From NCBI GenBank assembly GCA_964631205.1, contig CAZVWU010000003.1:36453-100452 (forward strand): DNA of 64,000 bases, read 5' to 3'. The notes beneath the pieces were generated by a model. That model saw only the letters and a list, made by a program, of their open reading frames with translations, ran no database searches and was not told where the DNA came from. Numbering within the stretch: position 1 is the stretch's first letter; each line of letters opens with the position of its first letter. Made by a program: the position numbers and the translations under genes. Of this stretch, positions 1 through 6,883 are shown one piece after another. The stretch comes from CAYYYJ01 sp964631205 (GTDB taxonomy: Archaea; Aenigmatarchaeota; Aenigmatarchaeia; QMZP01; JACQNV01).

Positions 1-30
1 TCCCAAGTTAATAATTGAAACTTCTTTCAT
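1..30 (-). CDS. 5' end of an unidentified gene, cut by the window edge
   Basis: An ATG at 30-28 on the minus strand opens a frame reading MKEVSIINLG to the window edge. It follows a small zinc-ribbon gene on the same strand by 12 nt. The pattern (charged start, then a beta-strand-like hydrophobic run) suits a real N-terminus, but ten residues cannot be identified. The nearest Shine-Dalgarno-like AGGAGG lies about 20 nt upstream, which is too far to be convincing. Confidence 0.3.
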   Translation of the reverse strand, partial: MKEVSIINLG

Positions 31-42
31 TTTTTGTACAAA

Positions 43-168
43 CTATAACCTCCTTTTAGTCTCAAATATATGCCCGCACTCCTTGCATTCCCAATGATGT
101 GCAGGGTCATCTGCCCTTGCTGTAAGAATCTCCTGAACTTTAATTTTCCCGCATTTTGGGCATTCCAT
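43..168 (-). CDS. Small zinc-ribbon protein, 41 aa
   Basis: This short frame begins MECPKCGK and ends ECGHIFETKRRL. It has one CxxC near the N-terminus and a second (CKEC) about 25 residues later, which together make a single zinc ribbon. The pattern resembles the C-terminal ribbon of archaeal TFS/RpoM-type proteins, with HHWECKECGH around the second knuckle. However, the catalytic Asp-Glu pair of TFS is not evident, so I call it only a zinc-ribbon protein. It is co-directional with another Cys-rich small gene 44 nt upstream and probably belongs to the same short operon downstream of VapBC. The role could be nucleic-acid binding, but this is inference. Confidence 0.6.
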   Translation of the reverse strand: MECPKCGKIKVQEILTARADDPAHHWECKECGHIFETKRRL

Positions 169-212
169 ATGTAATAGTTTTTACCTCAATGTTTTCTTTT
201 GGGTGCTAGACA

Positions 213-452
213 TCATGCCTCTGACAAGGATATTGTAAACTTGGTTTTACATCGGTTGCAATATACAGTCTGCCTCATTGATTGGAACGGCTTTTTTCCG
301 GCAAGATAAGGCTTTTTCTGCTCTGTCATGTCATCCTTCCCGCATTTTGGGCAGCAGCTGTTGCAATACATTTTGCTGCATTGCTTGCAGTAGTGCTGGC
401 ATCCTACCTTTGGAATGAGATTTCTGCACACCGGACAGTTTCTGTTTTTCAT
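213..452 (-). CDS. Cys-rich zinc-ribbon protein, 79 aa
   Basis: The protein has four zinc-binding half sites: CPVC near residue 6, CKQC near 22, CC-PKC near 32-37 and CNRC near residue 66. This fits two treble-clef or ribbon folds. No membrane segment is present. A good Shine-Dalgarno (GAGGAG, about 5 nt before ATG 452) supports this start, so the gene is probably translated from within a longer transcript rather than leaderless. It sits 50 nt downstream of the vapC stop and upstream of a second tiny zinc-ribbon gene. I do not recognise a named family. Small multi-ribbon proteins of this kind are common in DPANN archaea and usually bind nucleic acids or proteins. Confidence 0.7.
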   Translation of the reverse strand: MKNRNCPVCRNLIPKVGCQHYCKQCSKMYCNSCCPKCGKDDMTEQKKPYLAGKKPFQSMRQTVYCNRCKTKFTISLSEA

Positions 453-502
453 GGCGTCTCCTCGCCAATAAAGCCCCTAATTCTGGCTTTCATAACTACC
501 CT

Positions 503-928
503 TCACTGGCCTATAACTATTATTCCTTCTATCTGACTAAAACTTTTGTCAAAGGTTGCTATATTGTTTATCCGGAAAGTCTGCATCAGGGAGATGTTTG
601 TGCAGTCTGTAAAACTTAAGCCATCTGTTTTCTGGAAAAGTTCCCATGATTTTTCGATTAGCAAATTGCTGATCTTTATAAGAACTATCTCCGAATTTAA
701 AATGAAATTGCCAAGGTTGATTGCGGTTTGCCTGCCAGCTTTTCTGGAAGTGACTGTCACAGCTTCATCAAATATATAATCTGAAGTCACAGTCTCCCCA
801 TATTTATTTTCTGCCAGCTCCTGGAATATTTTCAATGCCTTTCCATGATGGATGTCGGCATCATTCATATAAGCATAAAGGAAACTGGCATCCAGGAATA
901 TTGCTATACTATCATTCCCCCTTCCCAT
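503..928 (-). CDS. vapC: VapC-type PIN-domain toxin
   Basis: PIN-domain ribonuclease of the VapC class. Family members cut tRNA or rRNA and are neutralised by a co-expressed VapB. The acidic residues expected in the active site are visible: Asp in IFLDASFLYAY near the start, acidic residues in FDEAVTV, Asp in SFTDCTNIS, and Asp in the C-terminal ATFDKSF. Length (about 141 aa) is normal for the family. The start is uncertain: ATG 928 overlaps the 3' end of the antitoxin gene by 17 nt, and ATG 940 is an alternative. Overlap with the preceding vapB is typical of translational coupling in these operons. Confidence 0.85.
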   Translation of the reverse strand: MGRGNDSIAIFLDASFLYAYMNDADIHHGKALKIFQELAENKYGETVTSDYIFDEAVTVTSRKAGRQTAINLGNFILNSEIVLIKISNLLIEKSWELFQKTDGLSFTDCTNISLMQTFRINNIATFDKSFSQIEGIIVIGQ

Positions 929-1148
929 AGAGTATTTCATCAGCTTCTATGCTTGTCCTTTCTGTCCCTTTTCCCCAGTTTGTTGGCTTGAGGTCTTTAA
1001 GGCTCAATTTTGGCTTTTTTTCTGTTTTTTCAAGCCATTCTGCCATTGCCAGATTGAGAGCTGAACCTATTTTTAACCCCTCTTTTACAGCCTCTGCCTT
1101 GAACTCCCTAAAGACTCTTTTATCAACTTCTTTCACAGTCAGCTGCAT
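912..1148 (-). CDS. vapB: VapB-type antitoxin
   Basis: Antitoxin partner of the downstream PIN toxin. The N-terminal stretch MQLTVKEVDKRVFREFKAEA, followed by KIGSALNLAMAEWL, matches a ribbon-helix-helix DNA-binding domain (one strand, two helices). The Lys-rich C-terminus would wrap the toxin. I chose ATG 1148 over the upstream in-frame start at 1172 because it begins exactly at the RHH strand and has AAAGG 8-12 nt upstream. The gene lies directly behind a perfect palindrome at 1179-1199, the likely site at which the VapBC complex represses its own promoter. Confidence 0.8.
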   Translation of the reverse strand: MQLTVKEVDKRVFREFKAEAVKEGLKIGSALNLAMAEWLEKTEKKPKLSLKDLKPTNWGKGTERTSIEADEILYGKGE

Positions 1149-1178
1149 AATCCAAAAACCTTTCTTCCGCACCTAAGT

Positions 1179-1205
1179 AATACTTGTATTACAAGTATTT
1201 AAAGT
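1179..1205 (-). promoter_or_regulatory. vapBC promoter with 21-nt palindromic operator
   Basis: The palindrome AATACTTGTA-T-TACAAGTATT (1179-1199) is a perfect 10-bp inverted repeat with a 1-nt centre. On the minus strand a TATA-like CTTTAAATAC (about 1196-1205) overlaps its outer arm. This puts the expected transcription start near 1174, just past the inner arm. A repressor here would block both TBP binding and initiation. This is the expected layout for VapBC autoregulation; the binding itself is inferred. Confidence 0.7.
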
Positions 1206-1306
1206 TTTACTTTTCACTAAGAATACTCACAAGAAACGTTAAACACTTCGAAAGAATAGAGGGGATGCTCAGAAATCTTTTTATTTCTGAAGTTGATAAT
1301 TTAAAC

Positions 1307-1657
1307 ATGAGCAAAACTTTGGATAGGCTATATAACGAAGGCGTACGGATAGCTCTTCCGCCGCGATTTACAATATCGGCTGATACAGGATTCATAGATA
1401 AAGCTCTCCGTGGGCTTGAAAGGTGCAATAAGGCTTTAGATGGAGAGGAAAGTCTGATAGTATACAACATTCTTTCAGGTTTTGGTGGTGTCGAGAAATT
1501 TCATACTATTTATGCAGCAAGCAGGGCTAAAGAAGTTGCCGCTAAGTATAGGGACCGTTATGGCACCATTACTCATGGTTGGCTGGAAAAGAGGAAAGCC
1601 GGTCTTGTTAAAGGAATCTATGATGTGAGGGGTGGGATTGTCTGGGGATACGTGTAA
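1307..1657 (+). CDS. Hypothetical protein, 116 aa
   Basis: I do not recognise this family. The start ATG 1307 (MSKTLDRLYNEG) is chosen because CTTTTTAT at 1277-1284 sits about 27 nt upstream, the spacing for a leaderless archaeal mRNA. The protein is soluble, with a predicted mixed alpha/beta pattern and an Arg/Lys-rich middle (AASRAKEVAAKYRDRY), and ends GGIVWGYV. The frame stays open further upstream to 1184, but that extension overlaps the vapB operator and encodes a short PIN-like remnant (see findings), so I exclude it. The 3' end overlaps the convergent gene at 1618 by 40 nt. Confidence 0.5.
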   Translation: MSKTLDRLYNEGVRIALPPRFTISADTGFIDKALRGLERCNKALDGEESLIVYNILSGFGGVEKFHTIYAASRAKEVAAKYRDRYGTITHGWLEKRKAGLVKGIYDVRGGIVWGYV

Positions 1658-2451
1658 TACTCTTCAACAAATGCTCTTAATGCATACCAGACAGAAGTTT
1701 TGTTATTAAACCTGTTGCGCCTCAAAAATGATTTTAACTTTTTGAGGTTCTTTCTCCTAACAAATGTACTAACTGTAACATCCCTTTTTCCTGCTAAAAA
1801 CGGGATTTCACAGTTTATCAGTTGTATAAGATCTTCCCTGTTTACTGGTTTAGTTCTTGTAGTTATGAGAGGTACATCATCTGATCCGTATATTGCCTTC
1901 CTGTTTTCTACAGCATTGTTGCTTCTTCTTTCCTTTAGGTAGGTGCCGTATCTGTCTAATTTAAACTTGGAGCACACGATTTTGAACAGATTTAGCAATT
2001 CGTTTAAGTCGTCTTCATTTTTAGCGCTGAGTAGCATATTGTATTCCATTGCTTCTCCAATAACTTCTAAATCGGATTTTCTTGCTTCGATGGGGCTAAT
2101 TTCTTTCCCATCTATTGTAAAAAACCTGAATCTTTTACCTCGTTTTGATCTTCTCCAAAGAGGCAGAGTAAGATATGTCGCTGCTCTTTCCATGTGTTTG
2201 TAAATGCCCCTTGCTTGTATTATAGGGATGGGATCCAGAAATCCTTCCTTTATCAAAACCTTTTTCAGTTCCTTAAAATGTCTATGCCTCGGAGTCAGAT
2301 CAGAATGAAAGTAATCTAGAAAGAATGGTTTGATATCATAAGGATTACTGTACACGTTATAGCCTGTATACACATTTTCGGCTATGCCTCTATAGAATGC
2401 TTTTCTTACACATCTGAGTTCAGATTCTGTTAACTCAAGCTCTTGTCCCAT
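1618..2451 (-). CDS. Hypothetical protein, possible distant A-family paralogue
   Basis: Soluble 277-residue protein of unknown function. The start is set at ATG 2451 (MGQELELTESE) because TTTATAAA at 2473-2480 is about 26 nt upstream; an earlier ATG at 2490 would precede this promoter. By eye it has the same order of motifs as the two A-cassette proteins at 3618 and 50487. There is a GYNxY motif early (YTGYNVYSNPY), then a helical H/K-rich region, then a Leu-rich helix (NELLNLFKIV), then a C-terminal VPLI strand followed by a helix and a TVSTFVRRKNLKKL strand-helix. Identity is low, so the relationship is inference. No B-type gene follows it. Confidence 0.55.
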   Translation of the reverse strand: MGQELELTESELRCVRKAFYRGIAENVYTGYNVYSNPYDIKPFFLDYFHSDLTPRHRHFKELKKVLIKEGFLDPIPIIQARGIYKHMERAATYLTLPLWRRSKRGKRFRFFTIDGKEISPIEARKSDLEVIGEAMEYNMLLSAKNEDDLNELLNLFKIVCSKFKLDRYGTYLKERRSNNAVENRKAIYGSDDVPLITTRTKPVNREDLIQLINCEIPFLAGKRDVTVSTFVRRKNLKKLKSFLRRNRFNNKTSVWYALRAFVEEYYTYPQTIPPLTS

Positions 2452-2534
2452 CGAATAAATTAACCACGTGGGTTTATAAATATAGACCATTATCTGGTAA
2501 CTACACTTTATACTAACTGTTTATAAAAAGACTT

Positions 2535-2645
2535 TCATAATTCAATTGTAGTAGGCAGCCCTCCACGAGTAAATCCGAAATCGAGAGCAAATAATACTGA
2601 TTCCTCAAAACCTCCTTCTGCCCAGATAATATTACTTTTTTCGAA
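2535..2645 (-). pseudogene. Possible remnant of a gene 3' end
   Basis: In the otherwise empty 2452-2754 stretch, the minus strand carries a 36-codon open run between two stops. It reads SNIIWAEGGFEESVLF and continues ALDFGFTRGGLPTTIEL before a TGA. It has the texture of a protein C-terminus but no start codon and no partner in this window. It may be the tail of a deleted gene or chance. The rest of the interval shows only AT-rich DNA and a TATA-like element near 2650. Confidence 0.2.
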
Positions 2646-2754
2646 CTAGTATATATAATTATGGGTTGTGATTGTAGTGGAAGAGTTTTCAGGGATTTGA
2701 GGTTTTCTGGGACTAAAAGTACTTCATAATTAGATCGGAGTGGGAGAAATTCAG

Positions 2755-3033
2755 CTAAATCCTGTATTTTTTCTCTATCTCTTCTTCTAGTCTAACACCA
2801 AAATAAATTTCATCTATTTCTCTTACTCTTTTTATAGGCAGTCCTGTATCCCCTATCACCAAACGGTCTGCGCCAACAATCTCCATAGTCCCTATGTATC
2901 TCACTCCTCTTCTATCTTTTACAGTGACTGTAGCACCTTGATATCTAGGATTAAATTTATTTCCAGAATTCCCATCGCCCACAAATAGATGACTGCCTCC
3001 TCTGCAATTATACGAAACAGAAAATATGCTCAT
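2755..3033 (-). CDS. Hypothetical protein, 92 aa, beta-rich
   Basis: Unrecognised small protein. Residues 30-75 look like a small beta barrel (GATVTVKDRRGVRYIGTMEIVG, written across two strands), somewhat like SH3 or Sm-type folds, and the C-terminus is a charged helix (EEEIEKKYRI). The ATG at 3033 follows the stop of the upstream winged-helix gene by 2 nt, so the two are almost certainly co-transcribed and coupled. The context suggests a small regulatory operon; the function is unknown. Confidence 0.55.
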   Translation of the reverse strand: MSIFSVSYNCRGGSHLFVGDGNSGNKFNPRYQGATVTVKDRRGVRYIGTMEIVGADRLVIGDTGLPIKRVREIDEIYFGVRLEEEIEKKYRI

Positions 3034-3035
3034 AT

Positions 3036-3356
3036 TCAGTTTTTGTTCTTTTCTTCCTCAATAGTTTTCAGCTGCAGCTGCTCAAATTTCTTCATTATTG
3101 CTTCAAGGTTGTGCGCAACATCCCAGCCGTCATTGGTTAATTTAACTGTCTTTATCCTGCCGGATTTGCTGAATTCAACCAAACCGAGCTTGTTTAAAGA
3201 ATTAAGGACTTTTACAGTGTGGGAATAGGTGCAGTCTGCGTGTTTTGATAGTATTGTGGTGTATATGTTCTGGTCTTTGGCTGTCTTTAAGCCAAGGAAA
3301 ATTTTGGCTGGCTTTTCCCTCAAAAACAGATCTTCCAAAGGGTTTTTTTCTACCAT
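3036..3356 (-). CDS. Small winged-helix transcriptional regulator
   Basis: A 106-residue protein with a MarR/ArsR-like winged helix: LFLREKPAKIFLGL (helix 1), then IYTTILSKHADCTYSHTVKV, where the recognition helix lies, then LNSLNKLGLVEFSKSGRIK and TVKLTNDG as the wing. The C-terminus is a helix suited to dimerisation (EAIMKKFEQLQLKTIEEE). This is a common archaeal DNA-binding architecture; the target is not known but may be its own promoter. It is first in a two-gene unit with the downstream 92-aa gene (2-nt spacing). Confidence 0.75.
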   Translation of the reverse strand: MVEKNPLEDLFLREKPAKIFLGLKTAKDQNIYTTILSKHADCTYSHTVKVLNSLNKLGLVEFSKSGRIKTVKLTNDGWDVAHNLEAIMKKFEQLQLKTIEEEKNKN

Positions 3357-3617
3357 AAATCAGCTTACACTCCAAGTTTTAATTGGAGTAGATAAGTTCC
3401 TACAGAACTAATACATTACTTGATTTTTTGATTTAAATAGTTTTATGTATTTCTTCAATTAAATAGTTTAGAGAATATATTTAGAAGAATATTCTATTTA
3501 TTATAGAGTTTTATTAATATCTTTTATAAATTATATATTATAGACTCTAATAAACTGTAAAAACCGAAAGTGAGAGTTGGCAAAGGTTTATAAGTTAGGG
3601 TAGTTAACTACTACTAT

Positions 3618-4472
3618 ATGATTACAATTGATGATTTAATTGGGATAGAAGAAAGAATTAGGAAAGAGGCGATAGAAGTATTAGACGACCTGATGGCTTA
3701 CAAAATTTCTGGAACACAAAAAGCAGTTATTACAGGTTATAATTGGTACACGTCTGCTACAAAATCGGATAGCAGAGTCACATTTTCAAACATCCATGAA
3801 AGTGAGGATTACAAGAACGCGATGATAAGAGACTTGGGGAAATTGGGATATAAACGTGGCTACCTTTTGGAAAGGATACGCGAAAAGGGCAGTATGTTTT
3901 TCTGGAGCCCTGACTATAGGACAAGAGGCTGGTCAGGCAAGATTTTAAGTGGCCTCAAAATAAAAGATTTGAGAACACGGCAATATATTAATTTAAGGAA
4001 ATATAGGAAACCATTAGAAGAATATAAAGAATTTAGAGATTCCAAAGGCCATCTCATTGCAACAGATTATGGATGGGAGGTGGATATCCCTTTCAGAAAA
4101 AGGGAAAGACTATTAAGATTAGTTGATTTGTTTTTAAGAAAAGTGGGGAGCTTTGTGTACGATGAAACCGGGGAAATAATTCTCGAAGGGGCGAACCAAA
4201 AAGAATTACGGACCCCCTGGCCTGGGCCTTATACGGTTCCTGTTCTGCTTATTGGAGAATCTGCGCTAAAATATTTAAATGAACTGCCAGCCTTTGATTC
4301 GGCGACTAGATTTTCACTAGTAGAGAACAATAACGAAATTAGTTTCGTTGTTCATAAAAATTTAGAAGTTTTAAGGAATTTGCCGCATTACGAAAGGCTT
4401 ATCCATATCGGATTCTCTGAAGAGAGATGCTTAGGGAACAAACCATTTTTAGGCAGAGTGGATCAGGTTTAA
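3618..4472 (+). CDS. A-cassette protein, copy 1 (unrecognised family, 284 aa)
   Basis: I do not recognise the family, but the window contains a clear paralogue at 50487-51347 of the same length. The strongest shared blocks are GYNWYT (residues 42-47), VTFS-IH then EDYK (about residues 54-66), IREK, the LKIKDL-type strand near 117, a P-W-P-x-x-Y-x-x-P-V-L-x-x-G-E-S block near 205-220, and NEISFVVHKNLE-LR-L-HYERL near the C-terminus. The protein is soluble, with no signal peptide. TTTATAAG at 3587-3594 lies 27 nt before ATG 3618, so the mRNA is probably leaderless. A B-family gene follows 24 nt downstream, the same arrangement as in copy 2. Confidence 0.7.
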   Translation: MITIDDLIGIEERIRKEAIEVLDDLMAYKISGTQKAVITGYNWYTSATKSDSRVTFSNIHESEDYKNAMIRDLGKLGYKRGYLLERIREKGSMFFWSPDYRTRGWSGKILSGLKIKDLRTRQYINLRKYRKPLEEYKEFRDSKGHLIATDYGWEVDIPFRKRERLLRLVDLFLRKVGSFVYDETGEIILEGANQKELRTPWPGPYTVPVLLIGESALKYLNELPAFDSATRFSLVENNNEISFVVHKNLEVLRNLPHYERLIHIGFSEERCLGNKPFLGRVDQV

Positions 4473-4476
4473 ATAT
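4467..4476 (+). promoter_or_regulatory. B1 promoter whose TATA box contains the A1 stop codon
   Basis: The TATA-like GTTTAAATAT at 4467-4476 contains the TAA stop of the A gene (4470-4472) and lies about 25 nt before the ATG of the B gene (4497). The second cassette repeats this exactly: the TAA at 51345-51347 lies in GTTTAAATT, 25 nt before ATG 51372. B can therefore be transcribed on its own as a leaderless message. Confidence 0.65.
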
Positions 4477-4496
4477 ACAGAATTCAAATAAAAATC

Positions 4497-4838
4497 ATGG
4501 GGGTTGATTTATTTGTAAAGGATCCTGAAGAAATTACAAAAGTAGCTGAGGTAAACGATATTATTTATAATATTGCTAAATATAGGAAATTAAAGAGGTG
4601 CGAAGAAGCCGGTGTTTTACTAATTCAAAGGAGGTCTTTTTCTGCCCTGTACATAATAACTAGCAAAGAAGAAGCTGAGGAATATCTGGCTAGGCCAATT
4701 CTGGATGAGCCCGGAGGCCGAAGAACTTGTGAATGGGGTCTTGAATTTTATTCATTAAGGTATTTTGAAGCTTTAAGAAGAAGACTCGATGGCGAAAAAA
4801 ATGTCAGGCTTCCTAGGCCGAGCCACCGTAGATACTAG
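4497..4838 (+). CDS. B-cassette protein, copy 1 (unrecognised family, 113 aa)
   Basis: Small soluble protein, always directly downstream of an A gene. Shared features with copy 2 (51372) are a helix-rich N-terminal half, then AGVLLIQRRSFSALYIITSK followed by EEAE, then G-G-x-R-T-x-E-W-G-x-x-F-Y-x-x-x-Y/F-F-E. The core looks like a small alpha/beta domain. Copy 1 ends with a basic tail (RLPRPSHRRY) that copy 2 lacks. It has its own promoter inside the A stop codon. A two-gene cassette with paralogues suggests a mobile accessory module, possibly of the toxin-antitoxin or defence type, but no catalytic motif supports that. Confidence 0.65.
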   Translation: MGVDLFVKDPEEITKVAEVNDIIYNIAKYRKLKRCEEAGVLLIQRRSFSALYIITSKEEAEEYLARPILDEPGGRRTCEWGLEFYSLRYFEALRRRLDGEKNVRLPRPSHRRY

Positions 4839-4879
4839 TTTCCAGCCACTGTTTCCTATCTTCACTTCTATTTGTTAAC

Positions 4880-4992
4880 GGCTTTGCACCTTAATTAAGG
4901 TTTTAAGCCGACTTTAAGTGCAAAATTCGTTTTTAGGTGCAGATAAAAGTTTGAGTGCAAAGCCTTTGTTACCCAAAACCTTAATAAAGGTT
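4880..4992. repeat. Inverted repeats upstream of the 5010 gene
   Basis: GGCTTTGCAC at 4880-4889 is matched by its complement GTGCAAAGCC at 4955-4964, and the flanking TAAC/GTTA bases extend the pairing after a small bulge. Inside lies the perfect palindrome CCTTAATTAAGG (4889-4900), and the near palindrome AACCTTAATAAAGGTT follows at 4977-4992, just before the ATG at 5010. Paired operators or an RNA fold are both possible; nothing else occupies this 171-nt gap. Confidence 0.45.
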
Positions 4993-5009
4993 AGAGACCA
5001 AAATATCGA

Positions 5010-6095
5010 ATGCGAAATAAAGAGCGTCTGGATGCGGAATACGGAAGGTTAGTATATACTGTTTTTGGGTCAAGGGAGGAGACAGAGAAAGAAGAGGCTG
5101 CAATCCAGGAGGTTGCTAGGTTTCTGGTGAGGGTTGGCTCCTTTGGGACTGAGGAGTTTTACAATTTCGCAGGCAAATCCCAGAGGCTTATAGAAAAAGT
5201 TCTGAAGAGAGATGGTGTTGATATTCTGGAACTTCTTCCGCAGGCTTCAGAACAGGTGAGCGAAGAAATAGCAGGCAGGGATTTCAGTTATTTTGAGGCT
5301 GAATTAAAGAGGCTTCGGGGCAGGATGCAGGGCAGGTTGAAAAATATTGATGCCGGGCAGAACTTTTACAGCACTGCCAGTGATATAAGTCAGGATGCGG
5401 ATATTGTTTTAAGGGAAATTGCTTTCTGGGCAAATGGGAAAAATTTTGGAAAATCAATGGAGAGGAAGGTTAAAAGGCTTTGTGAAGAGCTGGGAAATGA
5501 AATCGCGCAGACGGCATCTGTTTTAGCAAATTATGGCCCGCCTGAGAAGCCTGAATGGGCTGTTGAGCTGGAGGAAAGGGATGGTGGCCTCAGCTATCTC
5601 CGGAATCTGCTTAATGAAAAGATAGGGCAAGATGAAGGGGAGGTTGGCGAGAACGATTCCCATCTGGAATGGTTTTTTTTCCTGAAGGGCAGGCTGACTG
5701 GAAAAGTTTATGCAACAGTATACAAGCCAAGAGGACCTGATGTCCCTGTGGTTGATTTTAGGGCGATTGACGACTGTTTTGAACTATTGCCAGAGCATAG
5801 GGAAAAGGCTGTTGTGGATCTTGTAAATTATATGCGCTCCAAAGAATTTAGTGACATAACAGGATACAGAGGCGCAGTTGGGCTTGCCTTTTCATATCCG
5901 GTTGAAACGCGGGTTGCGTCAGGACTGAAAATCGAAAGGTGCATGTCAACAGAAATAAAAGGCCGGCCAAGGGTTTGTTACAGGGTCGAACTGGACCCAG
6001 GCACGCCTGTTGGAAATGCTTCTGTTATTCAAGGGCAGGGCGGGATTTTTATACCAAACAAACGGGAAATTGCCAGGCATTTAAAAAGGATGTAA
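5010..6095 (+). CDS. Hypothetical protein, 361 aa
   Basis: Unrecognised. The first 190 residues are predicted to be almost entirely helical and highly charged, with runs such as ELKRLRGRMQGRLKNI that could form coiled coil. The last 150 residues look alpha/beta, including LEWFFFLKGRLTGKVYATVY and GYRGAVGLAFSYPVETR, and end PNKREIARHLKRM. There is no signal peptide or membrane segment. The ATG at 5010 has no convincing Shine-Dalgarno. The gene stands alone behind a set of inverted repeats (4880-4992) that may control it. Codon use is similar to the neighbours but slightly GC-richer than the A/B cassette. Confidence 0.6.
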   Translation: MRNKERLDAEYGRLVYTVFGSREETEKEEAAIQEVARFLVRVGSFGTEEFYNFAGKSQRLIEKVLKRDGVDILELLPQASEQVSEEIAGRDFSYFEAELKRLRGRMQGRLKNIDAGQNFYSTASDISQDADIVLREIAFWANGKNFGKSMERKVKRLCEELGNEIAQTASVLANYGPPEKPEWAVELEERDGGLSYLRNLLNEKIGQDEGEVGENDSHLEWFFFLKGRLTGKVYATVYKPRGPDVPVVDFRAIDDCFELLPEHREKAVVDLVNYMRSKEFSDITGYRGAVGLAFSYPVETRVASGLKIERCMSTEIKGRPRVCYRVELDPGTPVGNASVIQGQGGIFIPNKREIARHLKRM

Positions 6096-6183
6096 TTTTT
6101 CCTTGTGCCCTCAAAAAATACAAACAGCTGCTTAGAAAGTTAGAATAAGGTCAGCATGGAATTTATGGGGCTGAAGAACTTAG

Positions 6184-6798
6184 TTATTTATCTTTTTTTA
6201 TCCCCTCTTGTTCATGAAGTTTTTCTAATGCAAGATCCAAGGCGGCTAGATATTGCCTGCTATCCTCCCTCTTTTCATCTTTTTTCTCTTCCTCAGTCAT
6301 TTCTCTGATCATTTTTGCTTCTTCTAAATCACAAATTATTTTGCCACGAGACATCTCCATCCCTTCTTGCCACCCAGTACTCACTTTACGGGAATTTAAA
6401 CCATCTAAACCTGTATCATTGAAATAGAATTTTGCCCATGACAAATCATCGAATCTATCATCAACACGAATAATTAATTCATCTTCCTTTCTATCAAATC
6501 CTTTTGGTGAATATTCTATCTCTAAGTATCTTCCTTTGTTAACTTCAATCTTTGGACATAGAGAATAATTGAGACCACCTTCAGAATCACGGCCCTCAAT
6601 ACCATATTTCTCAACTAATTCTGCCACTTTCCTAGCCTTTTCTTTAACTCCAGTTTGTATGTCAGCAAGTTCCTGTTTGAATTCAGGGTCGTCCATGAAA
6701 TTTTTATAACCGCAACCGCCAGCAAAAGGCAAAGTCGCAGCCCCTGCTAATGTCAAGTATTGGCCTATTCTTCCTAAAATCGATGGGTTAGTTCTCAT
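6184..6798 (-). CDS. Predicted lipoprotein, 204 aa
   Basis: The N-terminus has a short hydrophobic signal with a lipobox-like LPFAGGC (Cys at residue 29), so the mature protein is probably lipid-anchored outside the cell membrane. The body is hydrophilic: a helix (ADIQTGVKEKARKVAELVEK), a beta-rich middle (RYLEIEYSPKGF, ELIIRVDDRF), and a very acidic and basic C-terminal helix (EMTEEEKKDEKREDSRQ). I do not recognise the family. The ATG at 6798 follows a TATA-like CTTTATAAAG (6827-6836) by about 30 nt, consistent with a short or absent leader. It is monocistronic on the minus strand. Confidence 0.6.
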   Translation of the reverse strand: MRTNPSILGRIGQYLTLAGAATLPFAGGCGYKNFMDDPEFKQELADIQTGVKEKARKVAELVEKYGIEGRDSEGGLNYSLCPKIEVNKGRYLEIEYSPKGFDRKEDELIIRVDDRFDDLSWAKFYFNDTGLDGLNSRKVSTGWQEGMEMSRGKIICDLEEAKMIREMTEEEKKDEKREDSRQYLAALDLALEKLHEQEGIKKDK

Positions 6799-6883
6799 AA
6801 TTATCTACTACTTTATAGTATCAAGGCTTTATAAAGCTTTCGCTTAGGTTATTACTTGCTACCTATTAAAAGTATGGTTTTTC

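Noticed and set aside
3357..3617. AT-rich stretch with many TTATA runs considered as a replication origin
   Set aside because: No repeated origin-recognition-box-like motif and no orc1/cdc6 gene nearby; it is more simply a promoter region.
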